Shown here: in pieces, positions 25,154 to 37,979 of the stretch
How the letters are laid out: the number at the start of each line of letters is the position of its first letter
Position numbering within the stretch: the first letter of the stretch is position 1
NCBI GenBank assembly: GCA_949825025.1
Contig: OX463780.1
Location: 15,101,480-15,165,479, forward strand
Reading direction: 5' to 3'
From: Siphlonurus alternatus
Taxonomy: Eukaryota; Arthropoda; Insecta; Ephemeroptera; Siphlonuridae
DNA length: 64,000 nucleotides
Program-made: the position numbers and the translations under genes
The notes under the pieces: generated by a model
Database searches by the model: none
Told to the model about the DNA's origin: nothing
Seen by the model: only the letters and a program-made list of their open reading frames with translations

Positions 25154-28100
25154 ATATATATCTAAATAAAAAGTTATAATTTTATACACACTGATGGCCA
25201 GGGTTTAGACGTTGGACACGATGACGTGGTTCAGAGACGAGCAGGTGAAGCCGACCCACGCGCGGCGTCTCAGTAGCAAGTGGCTGGCCATAAAGCAGAC
25301 GTGTGGGAGCCCTCTCTAATTGCATTATCCTCGGCATCACATCGCCATTTATAGCGAAAACTTACCATCAATATCTTTAATGAATAAATTAACCAAATCT
25401 ATTTTACAAATATTGTTATATAATGATTTTTCATCAACCTTTTAGTTTAAAAATTATGTGCGTAGGTATATTGTAATAAATTTATACAAAATGGTAATTA
25501 TATTATATACTGATAGAAGGCGTAAATTTAATGAGATCAATAACTTTAAAGTTAAAAAAAATCAGCAAAAACTATATATTTCATTTTGTCGACCATATAT
25601 GGGCATACACACAGAACTAAATTAACCCGATCGACTTCAAACAACTCAATAGATTTTTGTTTAAAAAAAAAAGCAGCAAATATAATATAAACAAAATCAT
25701 ATAAATTTTTTTAACTTGGACGTTAATTGACTTAAAGTATAAAATTATTGTAAAATTTTAAAAGCATTCTTTATAAATTAATCAGGTTTTATTATCATCG
25801 ATAGCTATTGCATACTGTTGTAATAAAATTTCACAATTAACATATAACAGTGATTGAGACACGATAACTGGATTAAACATTGCTACCAAGGGCATCTTGT
25901 AAAGAGAACCTCAGGGTTGTTGTGATCACATTTTAGGATTCCCTGAGGAAATAAAAATGTTGGAACTGTTCTCGATATACAAGACTGCATGGAGAGAAAA
26001 AAACAAAAACAATTAATAAAAGTTAAAATATTGATTATATAGTAAAATCTCATAAGTCCATCTTGTGGTTATCATGCATCCTCAATATAATTTAACGTTT
26101 GCTAATTGACGTAAGGTCCCCCTCCAGGAAGTAAAGCCACCAAGGGGACAATTTTTTTTTGTTTCAATTTATGGAAATTAGTTTTTTGATCTTCTTGCAT
26201 AAAAAAAAATGTGAAACTGATGTTTTAGTATAAACCAGACTGGGAGTTTCATTCTGAATAAGTTATATATGAACAAATTTTCTTGTAAAACCCTTTTTTA
26301 CGAGCACAACAAATTGCACAGTCCATGACTGCCATATGGTGTTACACATTAATGTGGGAGCGGCTGCTACATGCAGTCTAGCTTATTACACAGTGACGTG
26401 GTAGTGCAACTGGTGCATGTTGGCAGGTGGCGGTCCGGTCTGGCCAGGACCATACAAGGACGGCGCGACACACCGGCGAGGACACGGGCGTGTGTGTGGG
26501 TCTGCTCGTGGGAACCTGCCCCCGCGCGCTCTACCTGGGTGGCATGCGTGACTGCACACCAACCGCGTGGCTGCCAGGCATACCATCCATTGGAATTGAT
26601 ATTAATTTTGGTCTATTGGTGCACCTGTGAATCTTTATAGAAAACAAAAGTATACATTACATGAGCTTGCATAAGTACTTCATGTATTTGTACAATATAC
26701 AGTTACAGGTCAGTTATAATACAAATAAGCCTGTGATGATAGCTAGTATATAAATCTGGAGGACATACATATTATAATAATATAATAGAACCAATGTTTC
26801 ACAACATTGAATCGAAAGGGAAAAAACAACTCTGTATTATAATTAATAAACCAAAACTGCATGCATGTAATGAAAATAGTATAAAAGTGAAAAATGAAAA
26901 TTAACACTTCTATATATAACTCCATAAATTCAAATTGTTGATTTAAAATAGTATAAAAAAATAATACACCTCAATTTCATTTAAAATTTAACTTTTATTT
27001 AAACATCTAAAAAAGTCAATATTATATACTTAAAATTGAGGAAAATTCTAAATACAGGATAAATAGATATAACCGTTATTTTTATTGAGTTGGATATTCT
27101 AAAACTGTATCGAAGAAATAATGATGGTTTATTATAATATTAATCTCTGACAAGATTCCTTACAAGGACATTCACACTTAAAAGAAGAAGAGGTACTGGA
27201 AGTATCATCGTCAGCATTTATAACAGTAGCCAGCGTTTTCACTCAATGCTTAGTGATAAAAGTTGTGGCCACTGCTGTATATAGTGATTTTAGGTACACA
27301 CGTTTTTTTTAGTTTTTTCATCGCTGCTCGTCGATACTCGTTAATATTCTCTGCGTTTGTGGGCTCAACTGGTTCGATTCCCACGCTTGTCGCCATACCA
27401 AAGTAACACAAACAAAAAGGTATACCCAACATTTTTTTGCTATCGATTCTTTGCAGCGATGTATATAAAATAAAATATTGACAATATATTGTTAAAGAAT
27501 TTCAATTAAATTTTAATTACAACATGAATTTAAATATCAACTGTATTTTATCACATATTGTTGTTCTCGTTAATCCCTGATGGAAATTTATATGTTTGTA
27601 TTTAAGAGTTGTCTAAATTCATTATATTAATCAATATTATTATTAATGTTTATTTAAATGAATGTATAAACGGAAACTCTTGCCTTTCCATAATTAATAT
27701 ATATTCTTATACAACCCTGAATTCCCTAATATATATATACAAATCCGCACCAAACGGATAAAACATACACCAAGACATAACTTATAGAATTAGACATGCA
27801 GCCAAATCCTGTAAGAGAAAAATATTCTTCAAAGCTTAAATTCAATCTTAATCCCTCCCCCACCCCCCACCCCCTTTTAAAAAAATATTCCAAAAAGTGT
27901 TAAATTTATCTCTTTGGTGCCTAATTCGAACTTATGAAACGTCATTTTTTTGCTTGCAGTATGAATTATTTTATGTTTATATCATATTAAGTTTCAAAAT
28001 TTCGATGATTGAGAGCGAGAGATATATAATATAAAAAGTGCAATAACATCATGCAGTTCTATGACTGACTACACCTTCTTTCTACTAAGCATGGAGTGCG

Positions 28101-29885
28101 TGGTCCTGCAGCAGTCCACCGCACACGCGATCAAGCTGCCGAGGGACAGAATGACCAAGTAGCTCCCAAGTCGTCATAAACTTTATCCTACACAATCTCC
28201 TCAAGTGAGATCGCCAAAATCCTACGCAAAAATCAATTTGAAAGAAACATTCCTTCGCTCTTGTGCTGGTAATGAAGGCACGGGTTCTAATGTTGTTTTT
28301 TTACATCATTATATTTTTTTAAGCAAAATAATTACCTCGTTTCTATTCGCAACCTCTTAAAAAGGTTTTGGTAACAAGTGTCAAGTATTTATTTGAAGTC
28401 TTTATAAAGAGTCAAAGGATAACATCGCAAAACTTCACACCTTTCGTTGTTTCAATTTATACTTATGAAGTTGCCATTTGTTTTAACTTAATTAACGCTA
28501 TGTAGAAATAGAAAAGTGGTTTGGTTTTCATTTCAAAAAAAAAAAAAAAAATCAAGATAACAAATACATGTTAAGAAGAAAAATTATATTATATAAGAAT
28601 AATATCAAGATATTTAAAAAAAAAAACTTATTATATATAGAAAATACATTAAGATTTACATATGTTTAGATTTCATTCGTATAAACTAATTTAAGATTTT
28701 TGCGTGTTGATAAATACACCATTAAGATACAAATGTGAGGATATGTTTGGCGTTAGTTACTTGACGTAAATTTAAACTATATATAATAGGAAATGTATAT
28801 TAAATTTATCGTTTTAATAACTCAGCATGATACTTGCCACGAAGCGGGTTGATCTATTCCATTGACTCCATCAAAAGAATAATTAAAAGTAACAAAGAGT
28901 TCACCCCCACCCCTTCGTTCAATAACAAATAAGTATACCCGACGTTAATTTATTCACAATATAATATATTCTAGCCTAGAAGCTAGAAGCAAAAGAAGCA
29001 ATTTGTTGTTCGACATTTCTCTTAATATGAAAGTAATTCCAACCCTAAAATATTTTGTAACTTGCTTGCCTGCATGCCTTCTCTTATAGCTTCAAATAAT
29101 CACAACACATCATAAATCAATATTGCTGGGTTTCTACTATTAATCGATATCATTAAGAAATTAAAATCTTTTAAATATTACAAATATGCGACGTAGGTTA
29201 AAATAATAATTAATAAAACCAACCAACCATCATGTGTTTCATATATGAGGTAATGACAGATATATAAGACCGGATTCATAAAGTACGCTGTGATATTGTT
29301 GTTATGAGAATACGGAAAAGAGATTATCACATAAAGAAGTGGTAGATGGTTCTGCAGATGTGGAGGAATCTGATCGCTGGCTGGTCCTGCTGCTGCACCT
29401 GTGAACGTAACCCCCTCATGTGGCCGCGAGATGAAATTCGCTGCTCCAGATGAGTGCGCGTGTGACTAAAAACATATGTCTTTAACACTCACCAACAGCA
29501 TTTTTACGGCTCCAGTAAAACCAGTAAGTTCTCAGCTGATTTATGTTTAGTAGGATTCTTTTTGTTTATAACCATTTTAGACGTTTCAATAACATCGTCT
29601 GCTGCTGCATGGCTAAAAGATTTTATTTGTTAGGGTAGTCGTTTTTGTTCCAACTTTCCAGTTGTTACTACTCCTGTGTACCATTTGGTGCTACTGAAAA
29701 TGAGTTTGTAAAACTCAGAATATATTTTTTAGTCTTAGCTGGCTAATAAATATGTATAATAAATATGCAACGTAAAAAAGAAAAATAATCTCAATATTTT
29801 CAAATAATGATGAAGTACTCTTTTACCACCCACTCACCTATATAATTCGTAATAATTATTCATCAAATTGGAGAGAGTAAAAATC
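25154..29885. other. intergenic, AT-rich with GC islands
   Basis: Islands at about 25200-25320, 26340-26600, 28070-28200 and 29340-29460. Each contains only short open frames (33-90 codons) without convincing splice context. A C-rich patch lies at 27856-27875. No gene can be supported. Confidence 0.45.
27371..27395 (+). other. B-box-like tRNA remnant
   Basis: GGTTCGATTCC is followed by CACGCTTGTCGCCA. GTGGG ten bases upstream can pair with CCCAC across the TTCGATT loop, as in a T arm with an insertion. No A box or acceptor partner was found, so this is only a remnant or chance match. Confidence 0.22.
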
Positions 29886-30115
29886 ACGAGCAGGTACCAA
29901 GGTTCGAGTCCCGACAAGGGCACGATCGTGACTAACACACGAGAGGAGCCGGATTCAAGGTCCTCTTAGGCCCACCTGCGAGTCTCCTTCATCTGCCCAC
30001 GCTCTGCAGATCGGTGGGGCGGCTACCAGCGAGAGCACCAAGGCTCCCCCCTCGCCACGTGCCTACCTGTCTCTATATTCTTGTGTATATGATGGATAAC
30101 ATCCCAAGTCTCGCA
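29886..30115 (+). mobile_element. probable tRNA-derived SINE fragment, 5' truncated
   Basis: A perfect B box GGTTCGAGTCC at 29901-29911 is followed by GC-rich sequence (CACACGAGAGGAGCCGGATT, TCGGTGGGGCGGCTACCAGC) unlike the AT-rich flanks. No A box lies 30-60 nt upstream and there is no A tail, so the element is truncated or decayed. Confidence 0.4.
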
Positions 30116-33022
30116 TAACACTTGCCAATAATTACTCTAATTAACTTACTAGTTATAAATCGTTAACGTTCATATATGCATGATAATCAACTATCCATAT
30201 ATAGAGTTCAGAAAAAAAAAATTGTATAAGTATTCTTGAATACTTGCCTTGAATATATAAGTTTATCAAGATTTTTTTTTTTACTTTATTTTATATATAG
30301 CTTTAAAGTCATAAATATTATGAATACTTTACATTATAATTTTTGCTACACTTGGTTTTAGTTTTTTATCTTGGTGGCGATAGATTACTTCTTATTATAG
30401 CTATATATTTTACATACCAGAATATAATACCAGTTATATATATCGATTAATGACATTCTTTTTAACCTTGCACTCAAATGTTAATACTATATAAGGAAAC
30501 ATTCACAAATTTGTTAAGAAGTTTTGTTTTATTCGATATTAATTCTAATAAAGTTCAATGTTTAATTCGTTCAATGAATTTATAAACTTGTATTTTTTAC
30601 ATTTCGTAGAACTTTCTGTATTTTTTAAGACTAGTTTCTTATTGGTATACGTTCCATTCCAACAATTTTGAAGTTTTGATGGAATTTCAATCACATTTTA
30701 TAATAGTCCAGCTGCTTCGATGATATATTTTTATCCCCGTGGGCCTTATAATATTTTTAAGATACTCGCCACAAAATTGTTTGCAATTTTCAAAAACACA
30801 ATCTACAGGCTATCTATAGAATAAATCATCCGTATTTATTTCAATTTAAAATATGTGTCTCTCCCGCAACCTCCCATGATATATATATAATATATTTTTT
30901 TAAAGTATTAAATATTGCTCCAATGATTTTTGGCAACCACCAGCAATAAGAATTTGTGGTTTATTCAAGATGGTTGTTTATGAAATGTGAAACGATGCGA
31001 ATAAAAACTTAAAACCTTGTTGGTGGTTTCCTTTAAAAGGAAATTTTCGGTCATATAGATAGTTATTATTGTCAATATACATTTTTTTGTTATACTAAAA
31101 TCATAAGAATTTAGGATTGGTCACAGACCATTGAGCTCCAGTGATATGAAACACATTAGCAGGTATAATAAATAAGTGATGTTGATACAATCCTGCATTT
31201 TTTTTATATATATAAAACAGGAATCACCTTTCTTATATTTTGTAATTTTTTTTTTTTTTTTTTGTCATTTACTGCATGCATGAATTACTAAAAGAACACC
31301 ATAATTTTAATAATTTCATGATGCATAAAGAACGAAGGCGAATATAGTTTAAAAAAATTATGTCGATCTATATAATAATAAATTGGCAAATTTAAGATTT
31401 TTTTATATAATATCTCAAGCCTTTTGTATCTATGGGTTCAGCCAAACATATACATCCAATTCAATTCCCCGAGCATTAATACGGGAATACCAAAAGAGGG
31501 TCGCGTAAAATTAAGTTTAGCTGGTTGCATATACCCATGCAAGGAAGATAATATAGAGAATGATTGTTTTGTTTATAAATTTTTGTAAATGCATTATAAG
31601 AACAAAATCTAAAGTCATAAAAACACTAATTTATTCTGATCATAAAATTTAATTTGCTACTTCCATCAAGGATCTGCACCGATGGTGGCTCATGCACGGC
31701 CAGCCATGAGAGCCTTCAGCGTTCACCGCTGGAGGATAGGCACAACTTGGACACGACGCTTCAGCACCATCCATTTTCAGGGCTAGTTCAATACAACGAC
31801 TGTATACTGACTTAGTAAAAAGTTCTCGAGTTCAGTAGGCTATATAGCTGCTTAAAATTTGTATGAATTAACCAACTTGTACTTTCACAAGTACTAAGTA
31901 CTTGTACTTGTATTTTTCTTTTGTAATTTGGATGGAATAAAAAAATAAATAAATAAACTAATCATAAAGATATGTTTATTTTAATATTATAATATTTCAT
32001 TTTCACTATTTACATGTTTTGATGAACACAAAATGCTTGAGCATCATTCGTATTATTATGAGATTCTATATTTTTATTTGACGCTTTATACATATGATAA
32101 TTATATATATATTTTTCTTAGCCATGGCACTTTAAATTTGAATCCTATATTATAACATATTAAAATTATGTAATTTATTATTATGATGGAAAATTATGGA
32201 GAAAAATAAACAAATACTAATTTTTCTATAACAAAAACAATTCAATGTATGATGAATGTAAATGCACTAAAAGCTATATAACGACGAGACAGCGAGCAAG
32301 TTTCTTGTGTATCTTGGCTCGGCATCATGTTGCTCCACACAGCATCGCTCCAAGCTGCACGCGCTCGATCTGCGGTGTCTCTCACGTTTATCTGGTCCAG
32401 TTCGCTCCAACCGAGGGCAATTAAGCAACGATCAATCGCGAGACGGATCTCTCTAATGCACCTGAAAGCCTCTGTGTAACATTTTTAATAGCCAGCAACG
32501 CACCATCTGATAATGGTGCTGTGTTATACGGGTAGGTGCTGACTGCTGACGAAGGCTTATCTTGAAGCCATCGTCTGATGGTCTATGAATTCAAGTTAAA
32601 TAAATTTTCACTATATGAGGACATGACGTCATGCTTGTATTATAATTTTCTAAAATATTTGTGAAACTGGCAAATTCCATAAGATTTATTTCCATCATAA
32701 CTATTATAAAGTTGGCAGAGAGCAATACATTAAGATAAGTCGTGCAAATGTAACTCTTATGTTTATTATTTAATTGGCTTTAAACAATTAACTCATGCGG
32801 TGGATTCACAATTAAGACAAAATTTATAAAGATATAAGATTAGCTAAATAATTCTATAATATAGGAAATATTATGGAAGCATGCGATAATATATCGTAAA
32901 TCTAAAAATCCAGTTTATTAATCAGTCAGCAAGATTACCGATTTTGAGAGTAACGAAAGTGCATTTTACCTATAGGAGGTGAATATACCAAAATAACAAT
33001 GAAAAAAGCAACTATACAGTAT
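30116..33022. other. AT-rich desert with two GC islands
   Basis: Islands at about 31670-31800 and 32290-32600 have short open frames only. The remainder is AT-rich with T and A homopolymers. No gene recognised. Confidence 0.5.
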
Positions 33023-33257
33023 TAAAAAAATTTGGCTGAATTTTGACATCTTATAATCAGTGCATTTTTAACGCCTTAAATCATGCTTTTTCGGGTGTTT
33101 CGTTGCGCATTTTCAGTATTCATGCAGTATAAGCTATATACTGACAGTATATGCTGACTACTGAATATTGACTACGAAACACCTGAAAAATCATAATTTA
33201 AGGCGTTAAAAATATACTAATTATAAGATGTCAAAAATTCAGCCAATTTTTTTTAAG
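33023..33257. mobile_element. 235-bp palindromic element
   Basis: The left arm (AAAAAATTTGGCTGAATTTT, GACATCTTATAATCAGT, TTTTTAACGCCTTAAATCAT, GGGTGTTTCGT) is repeated inverted on the right with scattered changes. The centre is near 33140 and the core contains CAGTAT/ATACTG-type repeats. It ends about 285 bp before the large fold-back element. No coding capacity. Confidence 0.75.
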
Positions 33258-33850
33258 ATTGTAATTATTATGCTAGCTGCTATGCTGCTATATACAGTAT
33301 ATTTTATCGTTTTTGTTTTTCATTAAAAGCCTTGGTTGAATTTCTATCAAAATTTCTAATTCAAGCCTAACTGCATATGATATTAAAGAAAATACACAGT
33401 TTGATTTATAATTAATTATCATAACATATTAGATGCGGGATATTAATAAAAATTTAAAGTATAAGTTTGGAATTGAATAATAGTACATCGATTATAATTA
33501 TAATAACTAAATTGACAAGAATACACAAATATGAGGTTCTTATACAGAGTGAACCACAATTCGCTTGCCAACTTTTTTCGTAAATTTGGTATTGCAAAAA
33601 TTTTCGTACAGACTTCAAATTTGGTACACTTGTAGCTGAGGGTTGTAAAAATTAGTTCAGGGTGTTGAAATTTTTATTGGACACCAATAACACCACTTTC
33701 GGGGGTGGTTTTTAAAAAAATTATTTTCGGCTTATGGAAATTCAATGTTAAATTCAACTTTTTTTGAAATCATTGGAATTTTGCGGAGAAAATTTCTAGC
33801 ATAAGGTAATCGATCCTCCTGAACTCAGAATTAATTTTAGATTTTTTCCC

Positions 33851-34520
33851 CGACGCACCCCTGAGGGTGGAGACCTACCCCTGAAATCCATTTTCCTTAA
33901 AAATTGTGCTAAAATTATGAAATTAATTCTCAAGGGGTAATCAACCCTCCTAAACTCAGAATTTTTTTTAGATTTTTTCTCCGACGCACCCCTGAGGGTG
34001 GAGAATTACCCCTAAAATCCATTTTCCTTAAAAATTGTGCTAAAATTATGAAATTAATTCTCAAGGGGTAATCGACCCTCCTAAATTCAGAAATAATTTT
34101 AGATTATTTCTCCGACGCACCCCTGAGGGTGGAGAACTACCCCTAAAATCCATTTTCCTTAAAAATTGTGCTAAAATTATGAAATTAATTTTCAAGGGGT
34201 AATCGACCCTCCTGAACTCAGAAATAATTTTAGATTTCTTCTCCGACGCACCCCTGAGGGTAGAGAACTACCCCTAAAATCCATTTTCTTTAAAAATTGT
34301 GCTAAATTTACGAAATTAATATTCAAGGGGTAATCGACCTTCCTGAACTCAGAAATAATTTTAGATTTTTTCCCCGACGCACCCCTGAGGGTTGAGAACT
34401 ACCCCTAAAATCCATCTTCCTTAAAAATTGTGCTAAAATTATGAAATTAATTTTCAAAGGGTAATCGACCCTCCTGAACTCAGGAATCATTTTAGATTTT
34501 TTCTTTGACGTAGCCCTGAG
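33851..34520. repeat. 131-bp tandem array, left arm of fold-back element
   Basis: Six units spaced 131-132 bp apart. Each has GGGTAATCGACCCTCCTGAA, a CGACGCACCCCTGAGGG core, ACTACCCCTAAAATCCATTT and a GTGCTAAAATTATGAAATTA tail. Each unit contains complementary GGGTAAT/ATTACCC-type blocks. The last unit, next to the inner arm, is the most diverged. Confidence 0.9.
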
Positions 34521-35109
34521 GGTCAACGGCTACCCACCATATCCTAATTTCTTAAATAATCGAGCAGAAATTGTGAATTAATTTTTTTTCGGGATTTATC
34601 AAAATCTTCCAGAAAAAAAAAATCACAGATTCACTTCTTCACTTGCAGCATGACGATGGTTTCACTCAATGTGTCCACCGTTAGTTAGCGTGAAGGCACA
34701 TGTTGGTCCGCTCAACGAGGCTATGTGTGTAGGTGCATGGCCTCTAACATCTGAGGTGTGACCAAAACCATGCAACGTCTGATCTCCACTTTCAGTTCGT
34801 CAATGGTCTCGAATCTCTTCTTTTAAACCTTTTGCTTCAGAAAGAGATTTGAGACCATTGACGAGCTGAAAGTGACAGACGTTATGTGGAATTGGTCACA
34901 CCTCAGTTGTTAAAGGCACACATAGCCTTGTGCAGACCAACATGTGCCTTCACGCCATGCAATTTAACGGTGGACATGACACATGATGATGGTGGCATGA
35001 TGCTGCAAGTGAAGAGTTGAGTCTGTGATTTTTTTTTTTTGAAAGATTTCGATAAATCTCGAAAAAAATTTAATACACAATTTCTCCTCGATTATTAAGA
35101 AATAAGGAT

Positions 35110-35690
35110 ATGGTGAGTAGCCGTTGACCCTCAGGAGTGAGTCGGGGAAAAAATCTAAAATTATTTCTGAGTTCAGGAGGGTCGATTACTCTTGAAAATT
35201 AATTTCATAATTTTAGCACAATTTTTAAGGAAAATGGATTTTAGGGGTAGGTCTCCACCCTCAGGTGTGCGTCGGGAAAAAATTTAAAATTATTTCTGAG
35301 TTCAGGAGGGTCGATTACCCTTTGAAAATTAATTTCATAAATTTTGCATAATTTTTAAGGAAAATGGAATTTAGGGGTAGTTTTCCACCCTCAGGTGTGC
35401 GTCGGGAAAAATTTTAAAATTATTTCTGAGTTCAGGAGGGTCGATTACCCCTTGAAAATAATTTCATAATTTTAGCACAATTTTTAAGGAAAATGGATTT
35501 TGGGGGTAGTTCTCCACCCTCAGGGGTGCATCAGGGAAAAAATCTAAAATTATTTCTGAGTTTAAGAGGGTTGATTACCACTTGAGAATTAATTTCATAA
35601 TTTTAGCACAATTTTTAGGGAAAATGGATTTTAGGGGTAGGTCTCCACCCTCAGGGGTGCGTCGGGGAAAAAATCTAAAATTAATTCTGA
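35110..35690. repeat. 131-bp tandem array, right arm of fold-back element
   Basis: Five inverted units of the same repeat, spaced 129-131 bp. The array is one unit shorter than the left arm, which largely accounts for the arm length difference (about 1.28 kb against 1.12 kb). That is the kind of change expected from unequal exchange or slippage within an arm. Confidence 0.88.
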
Positions 35691-35967
35691 GTTCAGGAGG
35701 GTCGATTACCCTAGAAATTTTCTCCGCAAAATTCCAATGATTTCAAAAAAAGATGAATTTAACATTGAATTTCCATAAGGCGAAAATAATTTTTTTAAAA
35801 ACCACCCCTGAAAGGGGTGTTATTGGTGTCCAATAAAAATTTTAACATCCTGAACTAATTTTTACAACCCTCAGCTACAAGTGTACCAAATTTGAAGTTT
35901 GTACGAAAATTTTTGCAATACCATATTTACGAAAAAAGTTGGCATGCGAATTGTGGTTCACTCTGTA

Positions 35968-37079
35968 TTATAATACTTTGGAAAATATATTTAATTATTT
36001 TTTCTTTGAAAAACGTTTATGTTTATATCTCTTAGGATATATTTCTTCTTTATGGCTATATGTCGTGTGCATATACGTGGCATTATTATAATATATTATG
36101 TATGGATGAGGCTATAACCCAATACTCTGACACTGCAGGTTCGACCATTAGTCTAATTGCTGGCGCCCCGGGCCGCCGTGCTATAACACCACTACGCTAT
36201 ATAAGTTGGGACCCCTGCAATGCCACGCTTCGATATAATATACGCCTTCTTAATTGTTCATAATTGTAGCTTTGTTAATTGCTATTCTCTATGATACCTA
36301 GACAACATCACATCTATATATGATTAAAAAAAATTATACATATTTTTTTATATCAATGTATTTTATTTTTTAATATGATGTTGTTGTTTTCATGATTATA
36401 AGTTCCAGTTTGAATCAAAAGACATCTTAACTCAATATTATACGGCATAAATTCTATGTTTAAGTTTTTTCATTTTTTTTTGTATTAAATATTATATGAT
36501 GGGAAAATTTGATTATATAGGCATCCTGTTTTGATATTTATATATTTGCAAAAAGTAAATATTTTGTGATTTTAAACTTACATACAAGTACTGCACTGTT
36601 GTGGGGCATAAAATAATATTTTCGCGTCAATACTGTTTTGTAATAGTTTTCAAACTTTATGTTTTTAAATTTGTATGTGCAGGCTGCATTATGTTCTATA
36701 TAATTTCATACAAATAAAAGAGGCTCAAAAATATTTTTTTACAAGTTATACGTTTTCGACTGAAATGTATATCAGTGAGAGGAAATCAATTAGGGTATTA
36801 ATTGCCCTACGTTCCGTGACGTCCCCTGGACACAACCCTAAACGCACACATGTTGAGAAAGTTGCATACTCCACAGGTGCTAGAAAAAATTATTATGCAG
36901 CTTAAAATCTTTTCTATTTACATTAAGTTTTTTAGTTCATTTTGACAACTGAAATAGTTAAATATGTTGATTATTTTCTTAACCAAGTTGTTTTATGAAC
37001 TAATATACATTTTTTTAATACTTGATACGAGCTTATCATATATTTTAGTGGTTTTATCTGTTGTAATAAACACAGCTGC
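35968..37079. other. AT-rich sequence between the large fold-back and the hairy 5' flank
   Basis: Holds the tRNA-like segment at 36118-36210. Otherwise AT-rich with nothing recognised. Confidence 0.5.
36118..36210 (-). other. tRNA-like Pol III sequence (tRNA pseudogene or SINE head)
   Basis: On the minus strand TAGCGTAGTGG matches the A-box consensus and GGTCGAACC is a one-base-short B box about 50 nt downstream. The 5' CCCAA and 3' TTGGG can pair as an acceptor stem across a 93-nt span. The middle is GC-rich (GGCGGCCCGGGGCGCC) and does not form a normal anticodon arm. That argues against a working tRNA and for a pseudogene or tRNA-derived SINE head. Confidence 0.4.
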
Positions 37080-37133
37080 ATGCATTTTGAGGCGCGGTTT
37101 GTAAAGGAATGCACTTGCCTGTTGTTTGGGCAG
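37080..37133 (+). CDS. possible alternative first coding exon upstream of hairy (weak)
   Basis: An ATG at 37080 opens 18 codons (MHFEARFVKECTCLLFGQ) ending exactly at a consensus donor CAG|GTGAGG in phase 0. That phase is compatible with splicing to hairy exon 2, which also begins in phase 0. There is no independent sign of transcription and the ATG context is ordinary. A chance open stretch in a GC island is equally possible. Confidence 0.15.
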
Positions 37134-37979
37134 GTGAGGAGAGGTGGGGAGGTAGTAGATGAGGTTTTGGATGCTGGAGGCTACTCATATGAATGCATCA
37201 GACACGATACACGAACGCCACGCGCTTCGAAAGTTGACGTACTCTCCGTAAGATGCCGCCAATGTAGCAGACCTACTGTTTTTGTTATTATCTAATATAA
37301 TATTTTTTTTTGTATATAATATATACGAGAGGAGTCGTGTGTGTTAGATAGACTTTAGTGGGGGTAAAAGTGAGGACGGGAGGCGAATAATAATCTAAAA
37401 GGCAGCAAGCACGTCTCTTGATTGTGTCTCCATACAGCAGCGCCACGCTAGTGTGTAGGAATGCGGTTCAATGATGAAACAAACGGGCGCATGCCGTCGT
37501 GTGGTAGTAGTGGGATTGTGTATGTGTTCCGCTTGCTGATTGGTTAGTCTATGTCCTGGGAACTTGCTGCCTCAGTTGTTTCTCACGGCCTCTAAAAGTC
37601 CGGCATTTCCCCTCTCCACCTCCTCCACCTCCCTATGGTTCGTGTAGGCATCAAATATATATATTTTTTCCCCTACACTGCCGGTCGCGGGCGTGCTTGT
37701 GGCCTGCTGGCGTGCTTATCCTCATCGTCCCCCTTCTCCTGCCCCCTAAGCCTCACCTACGCCCACTACGCACTTGCTGCTCTCTGTGGTCCGTAGAGCG
37801 TCGGCATTCCTACGTTCCCTCTGCGGTAGTGCATGTCGCGAGCGAGGCGCCAGCAGGTGGTGATCTTACCCGTGCCCCTCCCACTACCCTGACCCCGGAG
37901 AACCTAACGTGTCACGGTGACACGTGGGTGACACTTCAGTGATTAGCAAAGTGTTATGTGCCCATCGCAATACCTCAAC
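37134..37979 (+). promoter_or_regulatory. 5' flank, promoter and 5' UTR region of hairy
   Basis: A GC-richer stretch, unlike the flanking desert, running up to the start codon. Visible elements: an arthropod initiator match TCAGTT at 37572-37577, a TATATATA run at about 37656-37663 followed by a C-rich tract, and an E-box CACGTG at 37921-37926, 54 bp above the ATG. A CACGCG class C site lies just upstream at 37219-37224 within a GC-rich segment. HES proteins are known to bind CACGTG and CACGCG and often repress their own genes, so autoregulation is plausible but inferred. The transcription start cannot be fixed from sequence alone. Confidence 0.45.

Larger units (their letters stand above)
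33543..35967. mobile_element. 2.4-kb fold-back (palindromic) DNA transposon with 131-bp tandem repeats in its arms
   Basis: The two halves are inverted copies from end to end. The outer ends are TACAGAGTGAACCACAATTC and its complement (ends CACTCTGTA), flanked on both sides by TTA, a possible 3-bp target duplication in AT-rich sequence. Each arm holds about 340 bp of terminal sequence, then a tandem array marked by CGACGCACCCCTGAGGG at 33851, 33982, 34113, 34244, 34375 and 34507 (six units, 131-bp period). The complement recurs at about 35127, 35257, 35387, 35516 and 35647 (five units). Inner arms of about 190 bp close on a short loop near 34820-34845. There is no coding capacity. Long inverted repeats built of tandem subrepeats are the hallmark of Drosophila FB and sea urchin TU elements; superfamily membership here is not established. 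Confidence 0.85.

Noticed and set aside
28061..28162. 33-codon open frame downstream of TATAAAAAG
   Set aside because: Poor start context, no homology recognised, short.
29346..29453. 35-codon cysteine-rich open frame
   Set aside because: Short, no splice or family support.
31682..31786. 34-codon open frame in a GC island
   Set aside because: Length expected by chance in GC-rich DNA; no support.
34323..34526. Minus-strand open frame in the fold-back element
   Set aside because: It translates the 131-bp tandem units; no transposase features.
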